A stretch of 64,000 bases of DNA from Linepithema humile. Its lineage: Eukaryota; Arthropoda; Insecta; Hymenoptera; Formicidae. Within the stretch, counting starts at the first letter, position 1. Every line of letters begins with the position of its first letter. Location: positions 8,246,001 through 8,310,000 of the forward strand of contig NC_090133.1 of assembly GCF_040581485.1 (NCBI RefSeq), written 5' to 3'. The translations under genes were made by a program, and so were the position numbers. Of this stretch, positions 1 to 11,398 are shown piece after piece. The notes beneath the pieces are model-generated. The model was given only the letters and a program-made list of their open reading frames with translations. It did no database searches and had not been told where the DNA came from.

Positions 1-2366
1 CACCATTGTTATTGTCGTTTCTTTCATTCTCCAGCACAATATGCACCAAATTATTGGTTTAATTTTCATATTCTAGCATTCTGTTGCGAATTATATCATG
101 ACTACAGTTTTAAACGTCTTAGATTTAAACACTTTAGTATTTATATTAAAATAAAGCGAATATTTAATATTTTAAATTTACTACAATTTACTATCTTTTT
201 AATGTTTGTGGGTAAAAAACATTTTTCCGTTTTAGTAACATAGAAAATATTTAGTTAAATAAAAAAGTAACATATATAAATTTATATAATGAAATATATT
301 GACCAGAAAAATTGGTCGAAAAGTTCAACTAATTCCGAGCACTGTTATAAAGCAAGAATAAATCGCTTTCATACTGCTTATTCAACTTCATCAAAATTTA
401 ACTATATTTAAATTAAACTATATTTTTCTTTCAATTTTTGGAAATGTAATGAATATTTGTATAACATAATTAAATAAAACATGATTTTTCTATATATTTT
501 TTTCATGTATATGTATTATACATGTAACAATTATTATCACATGCTATACGTATTTGTTTGAATATATAATTAATCACGAATTATACTTAAATGATTATAT
601 GAGAATTTTAAAATATGTGTTTTCACGTGCAAACTTATGCGAAAAGTTCAATTTATTACGTAAACAATAACATTAAATTTGCAAAAAATTCGAGAAATTT
701 TGGAATAAACGAAATAACATTAAAATAATAAAATGGTACAATCTCCTACTCATAATATTTTAGATACAACATTAATTTTATAGTTGAGAAATTTCTAATT
801 ATTATAACATCAAAATGATAAAATGCAATCTGCTACATACTTGAATTATTTTAAAGATAACATTAAATTCGTAATCGAGATATTTTTAAATAAAATTAAT
901 ATTAAAATGATAAAATAATAATCTTTTACGTACTTATAATACTTTAAGACAACATATATCATGAGATCGAGAAATTTTTAAATAAGCATAACATTAAATA
1001 AATAAAATTATACAATCTCCTACAAGTTTGTAATACTTTATAATATTGATACATTATTTACTAAAGATTCAAGTTTAGACCGAACATATGCACAGATAAT
1101 ACAAACATAATTTGTTGAAATAATTAACATATCTACACGGCGGTGTTCGTACTTTTCTTTTCTCTTGTCATTTAAAAATTTTTGTATACTTTCTTCTACA
1201 TGTTTACGAAAATTACAAAATTTAATGTAACATTATTTATTTTTGCACGACATATTGTACATTTGTTCGAATATTCAGTAGTTTCATCAAAGCCCTTAAG
1301 TTATGATTTTTAATAACATGCATATTGTGTTTGTTTCTTGCGCATTTACCAATGCATCCAAACTTTTACTTTTTACATAATTACTCAAAATTATTTCATA
1401 AAGTCATATAAAATGTAGACGTGCGAATTCTTTAAAAGGTATTTACACAAGCATTGTAAAAAGGAACTAAAAGAATATACATTTCGTACATGGATTTGAG
1501 AAATAGTGTCTTCTTGTGCACAAGAAAACAATACATCTATGTCCAACTGCAACATATATAATTTTTAAGTTCTTTCTTAAGACAGTTATTACAGATTTGC
1601 TATGAGTTCTAACGTTTACTTTTTTCACGATAATACTATACAAAAAAGTAATATTTTTATGTTCAATTGCAAAATATATAATCAATAGTATCTTTCTTCA
1701 AATACTGAGTGACGTAGACATATCTGTTTTAAGTTGTAGAATGCGATTCGATAAAATTTACATAAACATTTCTAACATATATTTTGAACAAGTACTAATT
1801 ATTTAAGTTTTGTTTGTCTTTTTATATATGTACTGAATACGTCACTCGAAAATTCGTCATTAGAGAAATAATTTATTGTATTCATGAACTCGGTTTAATT
1901 TTTATAAATAAAGTAACACAGTATTTGATTTCAAAGCATAATTTAAAGAATATTATGTTTTAAAGTAATGACTATAATTATATATATAATATATAAATTT
2001 AAACAGTTTTGTTAAGTTATAAATTTATAAATATATATGTATTTAAATTTACCAATGTTATACATTTATAAACACAAAACCGATATGCGACAAATTAGTG
2101 AAATTATACGTTAATGTCTTCATGTAGTTCAAATCACTCAGGTCAAAGTCAAGACTGTCGTTATCGCTGGTCATGAGATGCTACTTAAAAACGTCGCTAC
2201 CATCATTTCCATTGTCCAATGTAGATAAATCTATAAACATTTGTAATATATTAAAGCAAATAATTATTTGATTTTTGTTGTTTTTATATTTTGATTGAGT
2301 GCACCACTAAAAGAATAAAGTTTTATGACAAATATTACTAATCAATAATAATTAATAAAATATGAT
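1..2366. repeat. AT-rich 3' flank of unit A (left end cut by window)
   Basis: This is AT-rich sequence homologous to the flanks at 4367-6599, 47362-49733 and 54366-56715. Its early part is closest to unit F. It holds a 72-codon minus-strand frame (1467-1685) shared with other units, and a less AT-rich patch (about 2126-2230) that matches the small 3' exon described for units B, D and F. The MITE at 2370-2508 sits inside the small intron that would precede that exon (2231-2518). No independent gene is supported. Confidence 0.7.
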
Positions 2367-2369
2367 TAA

Positions 2370-2508
2370 TGCCCATTTCCACCAATATAGATTAACTTTA
2401 ATCTCGGTTCAACTTACTCTTCATCTTTTTCTAGTTCTAAGAATTAGAAAAAGGTGAAGAGTAAGTTGAACCGAGATTAAAATTAATCTACGTTAGTGAA
2501 ATCGGGCA
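2370..2508. mobile_element. 139-bp foldback MITE, PIF/Harbinger-like, TSD TAA
   Basis: The element is almost one palindrome. It starts TGCCCATTTC and ends GAAATCGGGCA, and its inner arms (about 2400-2436 and 2446-2482) are near-perfect reverse complements. It is flanked by TAA at 2367-2369 and 2509-2511. Unit D at 49988-49997 has the same flanking sequence with one TAA and no insert, which fixes the boundaries. A 3-bp TAA duplication with short inverted ends fits a PIF/Harbinger-type non-autonomous element; the family is inferred. The insertion lies in the small intron of pseudogene A. Confidence 0.8.
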
Positions 2509-2531
2509 TAAAACTTACGATCGTTTTTCTT

Positions 2532-4056
2532 TCAATTTGCGTAGCTTGTCGACGGTTTAGCTTGGTCGTGTACTGTCATTTGTGCCAAAAGTATTTGACG
2601 TATTTCTTGCCGTTCCTTTGGATGTACAGATGTTATGTGGTTTTCTAAATTTTCCGAGGCCCATTCAAAGTTTACTTGATTTTTACATAAAATACAACTT
2701 GCAACTTTTACATTCTGTCTCGCGTATTTAAGTGCCCAATGAGAAACGAATGTCAGTTCATGTGGAAAATCATGTATGTGAGGTAGTTTTTTTTTGACAT
2801 ATGATGCATTCTAGATTTGTTTCATCTAATATTAATTCATCTATGTATTTTGTATAATTCCACTGAGGTTCGTCGAAGATATCAGGTGTATTTTTTTTTC
2901 TTCAAGCGTGTGAAGAGCACTATGCTTGTTCTTTATGTGTTCCAAAAATTGTGTATGTGTGATATATGGTATTTTGTGTTTGCAAAATTTACATTGTGCT
3001 CGAAAATTTTTAGCATTTATATAACATTTTGTCCACCATTTGTATACCATGTAATGTGTGTTCCATATAATTTCACGACTCCACAATAAGTCTTCTTGGA
3101 CTAAGGGCGTAAGGGTTACTTTTTTTTCACAAAACACACATGTCACATTTTCTGTGTTTCGTCTTGCGTATTTAAAAGTCCAATTTTTATATTTACATGG
3201 TTTTAGACCGCCTGTAAAATATTTTTCTACATGATTTTCTGCTTCGTCGTGGCATCGTTTTATCACATCTCATACATTGTACTTTATCTATTGAATCTGG
3301 TTCCGTAAACTTTTAATATTGCCAGGTTTTGTTATTTTCCTTCATTTTACTCATTTCAATTTCGTGAATTAATTTATGTTCCTTTTTCATAAGTTTCTGA
3401 ACGGTTCTAGGGTCGACATATGCAAGTTCTTCGTTGCAAAATTTACATTCTGTTAGAAAATCCACAGGCTTTCTATAACATTTATTCAACCAATAGTTGT
3501 TTTCAATTTGAAATTCCCAAGATTGTTTATATCGTGGATCTATTAAGTGGCTCTTTTCGTTATGTTTTTTTGAGATGTGCCGTTTCATTTTAGTAATGTC
3601 TACAGTAAATTCTCTTTTTGTATCATTTGTACAAAGCTTACATGTAGCAGAAAAATCTTTACTTTGTGTCAAATATTTCCAACCCTATTTTTCATATCTG
3701 CGTCCTAAATTTTGTTCTAGTTTTGAATGCTTTTTTACGTGTTTCGATAAGTTTTCATTTTGTGAAAATTGATTTGGGGTTTTACATATATCACATATAA
3801 TATATGCTTTATTTTTTTCTGATGTTAACCTAAAATATTTCCAGTCTTTGTTTTTTATCTCATTCTCTTCATGATGATAATAATCTGAATGCGTCTCAAG
3901 TATGTGCTTTTCAAATTCAAGATATTTTCGAAACTCCACGTATTTTAAAATTGTTTTACAAGATGGTTCTCGACACTGTACTCGAAAATTGGCCGTTTTA
4001 GTAAAATATTCCTTTACCCAGGGGTGTTTTTTTTTAATTCGCTCTTTAAAACACAT
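2532..4056 (-). pseudogene. Copy A of the nine-finger BED-like zinc-finger gene, broken
   Basis: This is a minus-strand paralogue of the intact genes at 6870, 50014 and 57005, closest to the 50014-51606 copy (they share the N-terminal TKTANFRVQC stretch). The start is placed at 4056, 35 bases after the initiator A as in all intact copies; an upstream in-frame ATG near 4191 lies before the predicted transcription start. Damage seen: a stop near 3685 where intact copies have Trp in WGWKYL, a stop near 3315 where they have Leu in WQYLRF, a frameshift near 3250-3270, a deletion of about 55 bases near 3095 inside finger 6, and further length changes near 2790-2850. Fingers 1-4 are still readable with their Cys and His ligands. 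The promoter and the 3' intron signals remain, so a non-coding transcript is possible. Confidence 0.85.
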
Positions 4057-4059
4057 TGT

Positions 4060-4093
4060 GATCTGATCTGTATGATAGAACGTATTTAACTGA
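4060..4093 (-). promoter_or_regulatory. Core promoter of copy A (Inr + DPE)
   Basis: On the minus strand TCAGTT (4088-4093, +1 at 4091) matches the arthropod initiator. AGATC at 4060-4064 falls exactly at +28 to +32 and matches the DPE consensus RGWYV. A second AGATC lies at +23. The predicted leader is 35 bases. No TATA box is evident. Confidence 0.5.
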
Positions 4094-4279
4094 ACACGAT
4101 GCGAGCATTGCTTCGTTGAAAAGTGTCTGATAGAGGAGATCGAAGAAAGAGACGTACAGTTTTTTTGTATGTAAATACTAACAGCCTTCAAACCTACCTA
4201 ACAGTTATCAAGACAAGCGGTAGGATCCGATGCGAAATATGTATAGTAAACGATTTCGGGGGAGTAAGAACGCTTTTGC

Positions 4280-4366
4280 GTGTGATAGAAAGAGAGTGGG
4301 AGGGAGAGAGCGAGAGAGAGCGAGAACAATGATATGATGGAGAGTGAAAGAGGGGCAGAGAGAAGC
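4280..4366. repeat. GA-rich low-complexity tract, right edge of unit A
   Basis: Imperfect GA/GGGA repeats about 200-280 bases upstream of the copy A start. A tract of this kind ends every unit and marks the unit boundaries. Confidence 0.8.
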
Positions 4367-5657
4367 ATTACATTTCGTTCGTTAGATAAATAATGTTTTA
4401 GGAAATAATGTACAAAAAATTAATGGAGATTATAGTCAATATAATTAATATTATGATCTATATTACAGACTGCATCGATAAAATATGAGCATTTTATTAA
4501 TTTATTGATATGTAAAATATATAAAATATAATATGGCACTTGATACATTGCAGAAATATAAATCCTTACATGCCTGTTTTTTCATCTCAATTATATTTTA
4601 AATACGCCACCATCGCCATTATCGTCATTTCTTTTGTTTTGTAGTGCAATATACTCCAAATTATTGGTTTGATTTTTATATTTTATTGTGTTGTTAATTA
4701 CTTCATAGCTACAGTTTTCAAGGTCTTAGATTTAAACACTAGTATATATATTAAAATAGACAATTATTTAATATTTCAAATTTGCTATAATTTACTGTCT
4801 TTTATTGTTTGTGAGTAAAAAGCATTTTTCCATTTTTGTAACATAGAAAATATTTAGATAAATAAGAAAGTAGGTAACAAATATAAATTTTTATAATAAA
4901 ATACATTGACCGCAAAAATCGGCCGGAAAGTTTAATTAATTCCGATCACTCTTATCAAGTAAGAACAAATAATAATTCTGCTTATTTAACTTGATAATTA
5001 AACGTATTTTTTTTCTATTTTAAGAAGCGTGATAAATAGTTGTGTAACGTAATTAAATAAAACATGGGTTTTTTATATATATTTTTATATATATATAATA
5101 TAAATGTTATAATTACTATTACATGTTTTATGTATTTGTGTGAATATATAATCAATCTCGAATTATGTTTGAATAATTACATGAATCTCCAAATTATTTC
5201 CATGTGCAAATCTATGTGCCAAAAGCTCATTTATGACGCAAACGATAACATTAAATTTGTAAAAGATTCGAGAACTTTTGAAATAAACGAATTAACATTA
5301 AAATAATAAAATAATACAATTTCCTACTTTTAATACCTTAGATACAACATTAATTTTATAGTTTAAAAATTTTTAAATAGGGATAACATTAAAATGATAA
5401 AATGATATAATCTGCTACGTGCTAGAATTATTTTAGAGATATCATGAAATTCGTTATTGAAACTTTTTGAAATGATTAAATAATACAATCTAGTATATGC
5501 TTGTAATATTTTAGAATATTGATACATTATTTATTGAAAATCGAAATATAGATGGAACTTTTACACTGATAATATATTGTAAACATTATTTGTTGAAATA
5601 TTGAACATATGTCCGGCGGTATTCGTACTGTTCTCTACTTTTTGTATTTAAAAATTT

Positions 5658-5780
5658 TTATATGCTTTCTTCTACATGTTCACGAATATTAAAAAATTTA
5701 ACGTGACGATATTTATTGTCACAAAACATACATTTGTTCGAATATTCGGTTATTTTGTACAAAATTGTCACAATCTCTCT
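5658..5780 (-). pseudogene. Decayed BED-like finger downstream of gene B
   Basis: Translated on the minus strand this short open stretch reads CMFCDNKYRHVKFFNIREHV, then EESI and a stop. It aligns without gaps to finger 4 of the intact proteins (CKFCEKKITYVKSESIEIHM): nine of 24 positions agree, including both Cys and the first His, but the second His is lost. It is a relic of another copy in the same orientation, or a lost 3' extension of the gene. A similar relic lies at 48798-48920. Confidence 0.55.
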
Positions 5781-5940
5781 TTAGTTATGATCTTTAATAA
5801 CATGAACATTATGTTTGTTTCTTGCGCATATTCGAACTTTTACTTTTTACAGGATTATTCAAAATCATTTCATAAAGTCATATAAAATGTAGACGTGCGA
5901 ACTTTTTTGAAGATATTAACACAAGCATTGTAAAAAGGAA

Positions 5941-6159
5941 CTAAAAGAATATACATTTCATACATGGATTTGAGAAATAGTGTCTTCTTGTGCACAAGAA
6001 AACAATACATCTATGTCCAGCTGCGACATATATAATCCTCCAGTTCTTTCTTAAGACAGTTGTTACAGATTTGCGAAATGTTCTAACGTCTATTTTTTTC
6101 ACGATAATACTGTACAAAAAAGTAATATTGTTATGTTGCATTGCAAAATATATAATCAA
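5941..6159 (-). other. Shared 72-codon frame in the unit flank (unit B copy)
   Basis: An indel-free 72-codon frame is kept in units A (1467-1685), B, D (49080-49298) and F (56071-56289), starting MIIYFA and ending KCIFF. Altered versions are in C, E and G. It lies about 0.7 kb downstream of the zinc-finger stop on the same strand. No family is recognised. Near-identity of the whole flanks could explain it without selection, so coding status is doubtful. Confidence 0.2.
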
Positions 6160-6583
6160 TAGTTTCTTTCTTCAAATACTGAGTGACGTAGACAGATCCG
6201 TTTTAAGCTGCAGAATACGATTCGATAAAATTACAGAAACATTTCTAACATATATTTCGAATAAGTACTAATTATTTGAGTTTTGTTTGTCTTTTTATTT
6301 ATGTACTAAGTACGTCACTCGAAGATTCGTCATTAGAGAAAAAATTTGTTGTATTCATGAAATCGGTTTAGTTTTTATAAATGTAAGTAGTAACACAGTA
6401 TTTGATTTTAAAGCATAATTTAAAGAATATTATGTTTTAAAGTAATGACTATAATTATATATATAATATATAAATTTAAACAATTTTGTTAAGTTATAAA
6501 TTTATAAATATATATGTATTTAAATTTACCAATGTTATACATTTATAAACACAAAACCGATATGCGACAAATAAGTCAAATTA

Positions 6584-6707
6584 TACGTTAATGTCTTCAT
6601 GTAGTTCAAATCACTCTGGTCAAAGTCAAGACTGTCGTTATCGCTGGTCATGAGATGCTACTTGAAAACGTCGCTACCATCATTTCCATTGTCCAATGTA
6701 GATAAAT
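6584..6707 (-). other. Predicted small 3' exon of gene B
   Basis: On the minus strand GTAAGT (6851-6856) follows the TGA stop by 14 bases, and an acceptor ending TTTATAG stands just before 6707, giving a 149-base intron (6708-6856). In units D and F the acceptor reads ATACAG. The exon is less AT-rich than its surroundings and conserved in A, B, D and F. The frame that follows on from the zinc-finger frame across this phase-1 junction reads HLSTLDNGNDGSDVFK, then TAG, then HLMTSDND and further acidic residues. As drawn it is 3' UTR, possibly a former acidic tail. RNA evidence would settle it. Confidence 0.4.
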
Positions 6708-6869
6708 CTATAAACATTTGTAATATATTAAAGCAAATAATTATTTGATTTTTGTTGTTTTTATCATAGTTTGATTGAGTACACCACTACAAGAATAAAG
6801 TTTTATGACAAATATTACTAATCAATAATAATTAATAAAATATGAGTAAAACTTACGATCGGTTTTCTT

Positions 6870-8438
6870 TCAACTTGCGTAGCTTGTCGACGGTGTAGCT
6901 TGGTCGTGTACTGTTCCTTGTACCAAATCTATTTGACGTATTTGTTTCCGTTTCTCTGGATGTATAGATGTCATGTGGTTTTCTAAATTTTCCAGGGCCC
7001 ATTTAAAGTTTACTTCATCTTTACATAGAACACAACTTGCAACTTGTCCATTCTGTATCGCGTATTTAAGTGCCCAATGAGAATCGAATAGCAGCTCATA
7101 TGGAGAATGTTTTGTGTGAGGTAGTGCGACATTTTTTTCACATATGATGCATTCTACGTCTAATGTATGTTCTGTTACATTATTTGTGTATCTTACATAT
7201 TTCTCAGCTTTCCAGATTTTTATCATTTTTGATTCTTCAAGGCAGGCAATAACAAAATGTTGATCCCACATGTGTTGCTCAAATTGTGTATACTCGATAT
7301 ATGGTACTTTGTGTTTGCAAAATTTACATTCTGCTCGAAAATTTGCAACATTCATATAATATTTTTCCAACCACTTCCATTGTTCACCTATAAGTTGAGT
7401 CCATAATAAGTTTTCTTTGTCTATTGTATTCATATCTTCTATATGACAATTTTGTACATGCTTTTTTAACTCAGTAATTTTCGCCGTAAGGGTTAAATTT
7501 TTTTCACAAAACACACATGTCACACTATCTGCGTTTTGTCTTGCGTATTTTAAAGTCCAATGTTTTCTTGTACCTGGTTCTAGACCGTCTGTAAAATGAT
7601 GCTGTACATGAATTTCTGCTTCGTCACTTTGTATAAGTAGAAAACATTTCATACATTGTATTCCTGTTAATAATCCATCCGTAAACCTTAAATGTTGCCA
7701 GTATGTGTTGCATGCCTGAAATTTAAGTTTTTCCTCTTTGTGAAGTAATGGATGTTCTTTCTCCATATGAATCTCAATGCTTTCAGATTTGACATATGTA
7801 ATTTTTTTCTCGCAAAATTTACATTGCGCTAGAAAATTTTTAGGCCTTTTATAACATTTATTCAACCAATAGTGGTTTTCAATTTGAAATTCCCAAGTAT
7901 TTTTATATTGTAAATTTATTAAGCGGCTCTTTTCTTTATGATGTTGTAAGATGTGTTTTCTCATTTTCTCAAGATTTATAATAAATTCATCTGTTTTTGG
8001 TTTATGTGTACAAAGCTTACATTTAGCAGAATAATCTTCAGTTTGTTCCAAGTATTTCCAATACCAAGCTTCATTTTTATCTCGTCCTAAATTTTGTTCT
8101 AGTTTTGAATGATTTTTTAGGTGTTCCGATAAGTTTTCATTTTGTGAAAATTTCTTTCGGGCAATATCACATAAAATACATGCTTTCTTTTTGTCTTTTG
8201 TTAGCCTAAAACATTTCCAGTCTTTGTTTTTCGCCATCTTCTCTTCATGCTGATGGTAATCTGGATGCGTGTCACGTATGTGGTTCTTAAATGTATGACG
8301 TTTAAACTCCAAGTATTTATATCTTTCTTCGTTTGATTGGCAAGATAAATTTCGACACTGTACACGAAAATTGTCAGTTTTAATAAAACATTCCTCTACC
8401 CAGGGGAAGAATTTTTGAATTCGCTCTTCAACACTCAT
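6870..8438 (-). CDS. Nine-finger BED-like zinc-finger protein (copy B, 522 aa)
   Basis: Single uninterrupted frame. The protein is almost entirely nine repeats of about 50-58 residues, each with an aromatic residue (usually Trp), C-x2-C (C-x4-C in finger 1), 11-19 residues, then H-x3-5-H. Ligands: finger 1 C28/C33/H53/H58; 2 C87/C90/H106/H110; 3 C140/C143/H162/H166; 4 C206/C209/H224/H229; 5 C262/C265/H277/H280; 6 C308/C311/H327/H332; 7 C371/C374/H389/H394; 8 C430/C433 with only a compressed HTKH; 9 C469/C472/H488/H493. A short Ser/Thr-rich tail ends STSYAS. This layout fits BED-type, probably DNA-binding, nuclear fingers; BED fingers are common in hAT-derived proteins, but no transposase domain is present. 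The start is fixed by the conserved leader 35 bases after the initiator. Closest paralogue is 57005-58612. Target and function are unknown. Confidence 0.8.
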   Translation of the reverse strand: MSVEERIQKFFPWVEECFIKTDNFRVQCRNLSCQSNEERYKYLEFKRHTFKNHIRDTHPDYHQHEEKMAKNKDWKCFRLTKDKKKACILCDIARKKFSQNENLSEHLKNHSKLEQNLGRDKNEAWYWKYLEQTEDYSAKCKLCTHKPKTDEFIINLEKMRKHILQHHKEKSRLINLQYKNTWEFQIENHYWLNKCYKRPKNFLAQCKFCEKKITYVKSESIEIHMEKEHPLLHKEEKLKFQACNTYWQHLRFTDGLLTGIQCMKCFLLIQSDEAEIHVQHHFTDGLEPGTRKHWTLKYARQNADSVTCVFCEKNLTLTAKITELKKHVQNCHIEDMNTIDKENLLWTQLIGEQWKWLEKYYMNVANFRAECKFCKHKVPYIEYTQFEQHMWDQHFVIACLEESKMIKIWKAEKYVRYTNNVTEHTLDVECIICEKNVALPHTKHSPYELLFDSHWALKYAIQNGQVASCVLCKDEVNFKWALENLENHMTSIHPEKRKQIRQIDLVQGTVHDQATPSTSYAS

Positions 8439-8441
8439 TAT

Positions 8442-8475
8442 GATCTGATCTGTATGATAGAACGTATTTAACTGA
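8442..8475 (-). promoter_or_regulatory. Core promoter of gene B (Inr + DPE)
   Basis: Minus-strand TCAGTT (8470-8475, +1 at 8473) with AGATC at 8442-8446, exactly +28 to +32, plus an overlapping AGATC at +23. No TATA box. Predicted leader of 35 bases to the ATG at 8438. Confidence 0.6.
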
Positions 8476-8675
8476 ACACGATGCGAGCATTACTTCGTTG
8501 AAAAGTGTCTGATAAAGGAGATCGAGGAAAGAGACGTACAGTTTTTCTGTTTGTATGTAAATACTGACAGCCTTCAAACCTACCTACCTAACTAGTTATC
8601 AAGATAAGCTGTAGGATCCGATGCAAAATATGTATTGTAAACGATTTTGAGAGAGTAAGAACGCTTTCGCGTGTG

Positions 8676-8760
8676 ATAGAAAGAGAGTGGGAGGGAGAGA
8701 GCGAGAGAGAGCGAGAGAGAGCGAGAACAATGATATGGTGGAGAGTAAAAGAGCAGAGAG
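8676..8760. repeat. GA-rich tract, right edge of unit B
   Basis: Imperfect GA/GGGA/GAGC repeats about 200-290 bases upstream of the gene B start, homologous to the tracts at 4280, 51841, 54265 and 58836. Confidence 0.8.
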
Positions 8761-10779
8761 AAGCATTACATTTCGTTCGTTACGCAGATAAATAATGTTT
8801 TGGGAAATAATGTACAAAAAATTAATGGAGATTATAGTCAATATAATTAATATTATGATCTATATTACAGACTGCATCGATAAAATATGAGCATTTTTCT
8901 AATTTATTGATATGTAAAATATATAAAATATAATATGGCACTTGATACATTGCAGAAATATAAATCCTTACATGCCTGTTTTTTCATCTCTCTTATATTT
9001 TAAATACGCCACCATCGCCATTATCGTCATTTCTTTTGTTTTGTAGTGCAATATACTCCAAATTATTGGTGTGATTTTTATATTTTATTCTGTTGTTAAT
9101 TACTTCATAGCTACAGTTTTCAAGGTTTTAGATTTAAACACTAGTATATATATATTAAAATAGGCAATTATTTAATACTTGAAATTTGCTATAATTTACT
9201 GTCTTTTTATTGTTTGTGAGTAAAAAGCATTTTTCTATTTTTGTAACATAGAAAATATTTAGATAAATAAGAAAGTAGGTAACAAATATAAATTTTTATA
9301 ATAAAATACATTGACCGCAAAAATCGGCCGGAAAGTTTAATTAATTCCGATCACTCTTGTCAAGTAAGAACAAATTGTAATTCTGCTTATTTAACTTGAT
9401 AATTAAACGTATTTTTTGTTCTTCAATTTTAGGAAGCGTAATAAATAGTTGTGTAACGTAATTAAATAAAACATGGGTTTCTTATATATATTTTTATGTA
9501 AATGTATTTTTGTGTATAATGTAAATGTTATAATTATTATCACATGCTTTATGTATCTATTTGAATATATAATCAATTTTGAATTATGTTTAAATAATTA
9601 CATGAATCTCTAAATATGTGTTATTTCCACGTGCAAATCTATGTGTCAAAAGCTCATTTATGACGCAAACAATAACATTAAATTCGTAAAAGATTCGAGA
9701 ACTTTTGAAATAAACGAAATAACATTAAAATAATAAAATAATACAATTTCTTACTTTTAATACCTTAGATACAACATTAATTTTATAGTTGAGACATTTT
9801 TTAATATTTAACGTTAAAATGATACAATGATATAATCTGCTACGTGCTAGAATTATTTTAGAGATATCATTAAATTCGTTATTGAAAATTTTTTAAATGA
9901 TTAAATAATACAATCTAGTATATGCTTGTAATATTTTAGAATATTGATACATTATTTATTGAAAATCGAAATATAGATGGAATTTTTACACTGATAATAT
10001 ATTGTAAACATAATTTGTTGAAATATTGAACATATGTCCGGCGGTATTCGTTCTTTTCTCTTCTCTTTCTATTTAGAAATTTTTATATGCTTTTTCCTAC
10101 ATGTTAACAAATATTAAAAATTTATCGTGACGGTATTTATTGTTACAAAACATACATTTGTTCGAATATTTGGTAATTTTCTACAAAATTGTCACAATCG
10201 CTCTTTAGTTATGATCTTTAATAACATGAACATTATGTTTGTTTCTTGCGCATTTGCCAATACATCCAAACTTTTATTTTTTACATGATTGAAAATCATT
10301 TTATAAAGTCATAGAAAATGTAGACGAACTCTTTAAAAAGTATTTACACAAGCATTGTAAAAAGGAACTAAAGGAATATACATTTCGTACATGCATTTGG
10401 AAATTACTTTTTATGCACAAGAAAACAATACTTGTATACCAAACTGCGACATATATAATCCTCCAGTTTTTTCTTAACACAATCGTTAGAGATTTGCTAA
10501 GGGTTCTGACGTCTACTTTTTTCACGAGAGTATTATACAAAAAAATAATATTTTTATGTTTAATTGTATAATGTAATCAAACAGTTCTTTCTTTAAAACA
10601 TTGAGAAACGTAGATATTGTATCTATTGCAAGCTATTCCAAGCTATGTTGCAAAACGCGATTCGATGAAATTTACATAAACATTTGTAACATATATTTCG
10701 AACAAGTAATTATCTGAGTTTTGTTATAATATGATACATTCTGTTTCTTTTTTTACTTGCTGTTTCGTATACCTAAAAT
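8761..10779. repeat. AT-rich 3' flank of unit C
   Basis: AT-rich unit flank, nearly identical over about 2 kb to 58933-60950 of unit G. Only scattered substitutions were noticed by eye. It carries a diverged version of the shared frame (10301-10540) and, on the minus strand near 10200-10280, another decayed finger reading KFGCIGKCARNKHNVHVIKD. No gene is supported. Confidence 0.8.
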
Positions 10780-11294
10780 ATGATCAGTTATTGTTACATG
10801 CCGTCTCTTTAGACTTTTCAATGTCGTAAATAAATGTATGCTTCTTTACGTGTTTCTTAAGCGATTTTACCGCGATACATCCAACTTTTTGTTCGCAAAA
10901 TCGACATTCTGTTCGAAAATGCACAGGCTTCGTATAACATTTATTCAACCAATAGTGCTTTACAGTTTGATATTTCCGAGACTGTGTATATCGTAACTCT
11001 ATTTCTTGCTACTTTTCTTTATGTGCTTTCACCATGTGCTTTTTTAAACCACGAGTATCTAAAATTAATTCAACACTTTTTGTTTCATTTGCACAAAGCT
11101 TACATTTAGCAGAAAAATCTCCAGTTTGTGTCAAGTATTTCCAATCCCAATCTCCTTTTTCATAGTATTTTAGATTTTAAAACTATAATATTGGCTCAAA
11201 TTATTCAAATAAATTATTAACAACAAGCTACAGAGCTCAAGCTGGATTTTCGTGCTTAATTTATTAATATATTATAACAAATGTTTAGGTCAAT

Positions 11295-11334
11295 CTAGAC
11301 GTTTCGACCATCTGGTTGTGGTCATCTTCAGTAG
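11295..11334 (-). ncRNA. Hammerhead ribozyme motif, left arm
   Basis: Minus-strand copy of the motif at 11854-11893, with identical CUGAAGA, GAAAC and GUC elements and stem I CUA/UAG. It is transcribed only if the element is read on this strand. Confidence 0.55.
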
Positions 11335-11398
11335 TTAGTTATTATAAAATTCGGAACATATTAATAAACAATCGTTACTTATAAAACTAATTCGGATA

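Larger units (their letters stand above)
4367..6599. repeat. AT-rich 3' flank of unit B
   Basis: AT-rich sequence shared with the other units. It includes a decayed zinc finger (5658-5780) and the shared 72-codon frame (5941-6159). A conserved block of about 30 bases beginning 'gaccgcaaaaatcggcc' at 4909 recurs in C, D, E, F and G with small changes. Confidence 0.75.

Noticed and set aside
3685..4191. Upstream in-frame ATG of copy A near 4191 as start
   Set aside because: It lies upstream of the predicted transcription start at 4091; the conserved ATG at 4056 is used in all paralogues.
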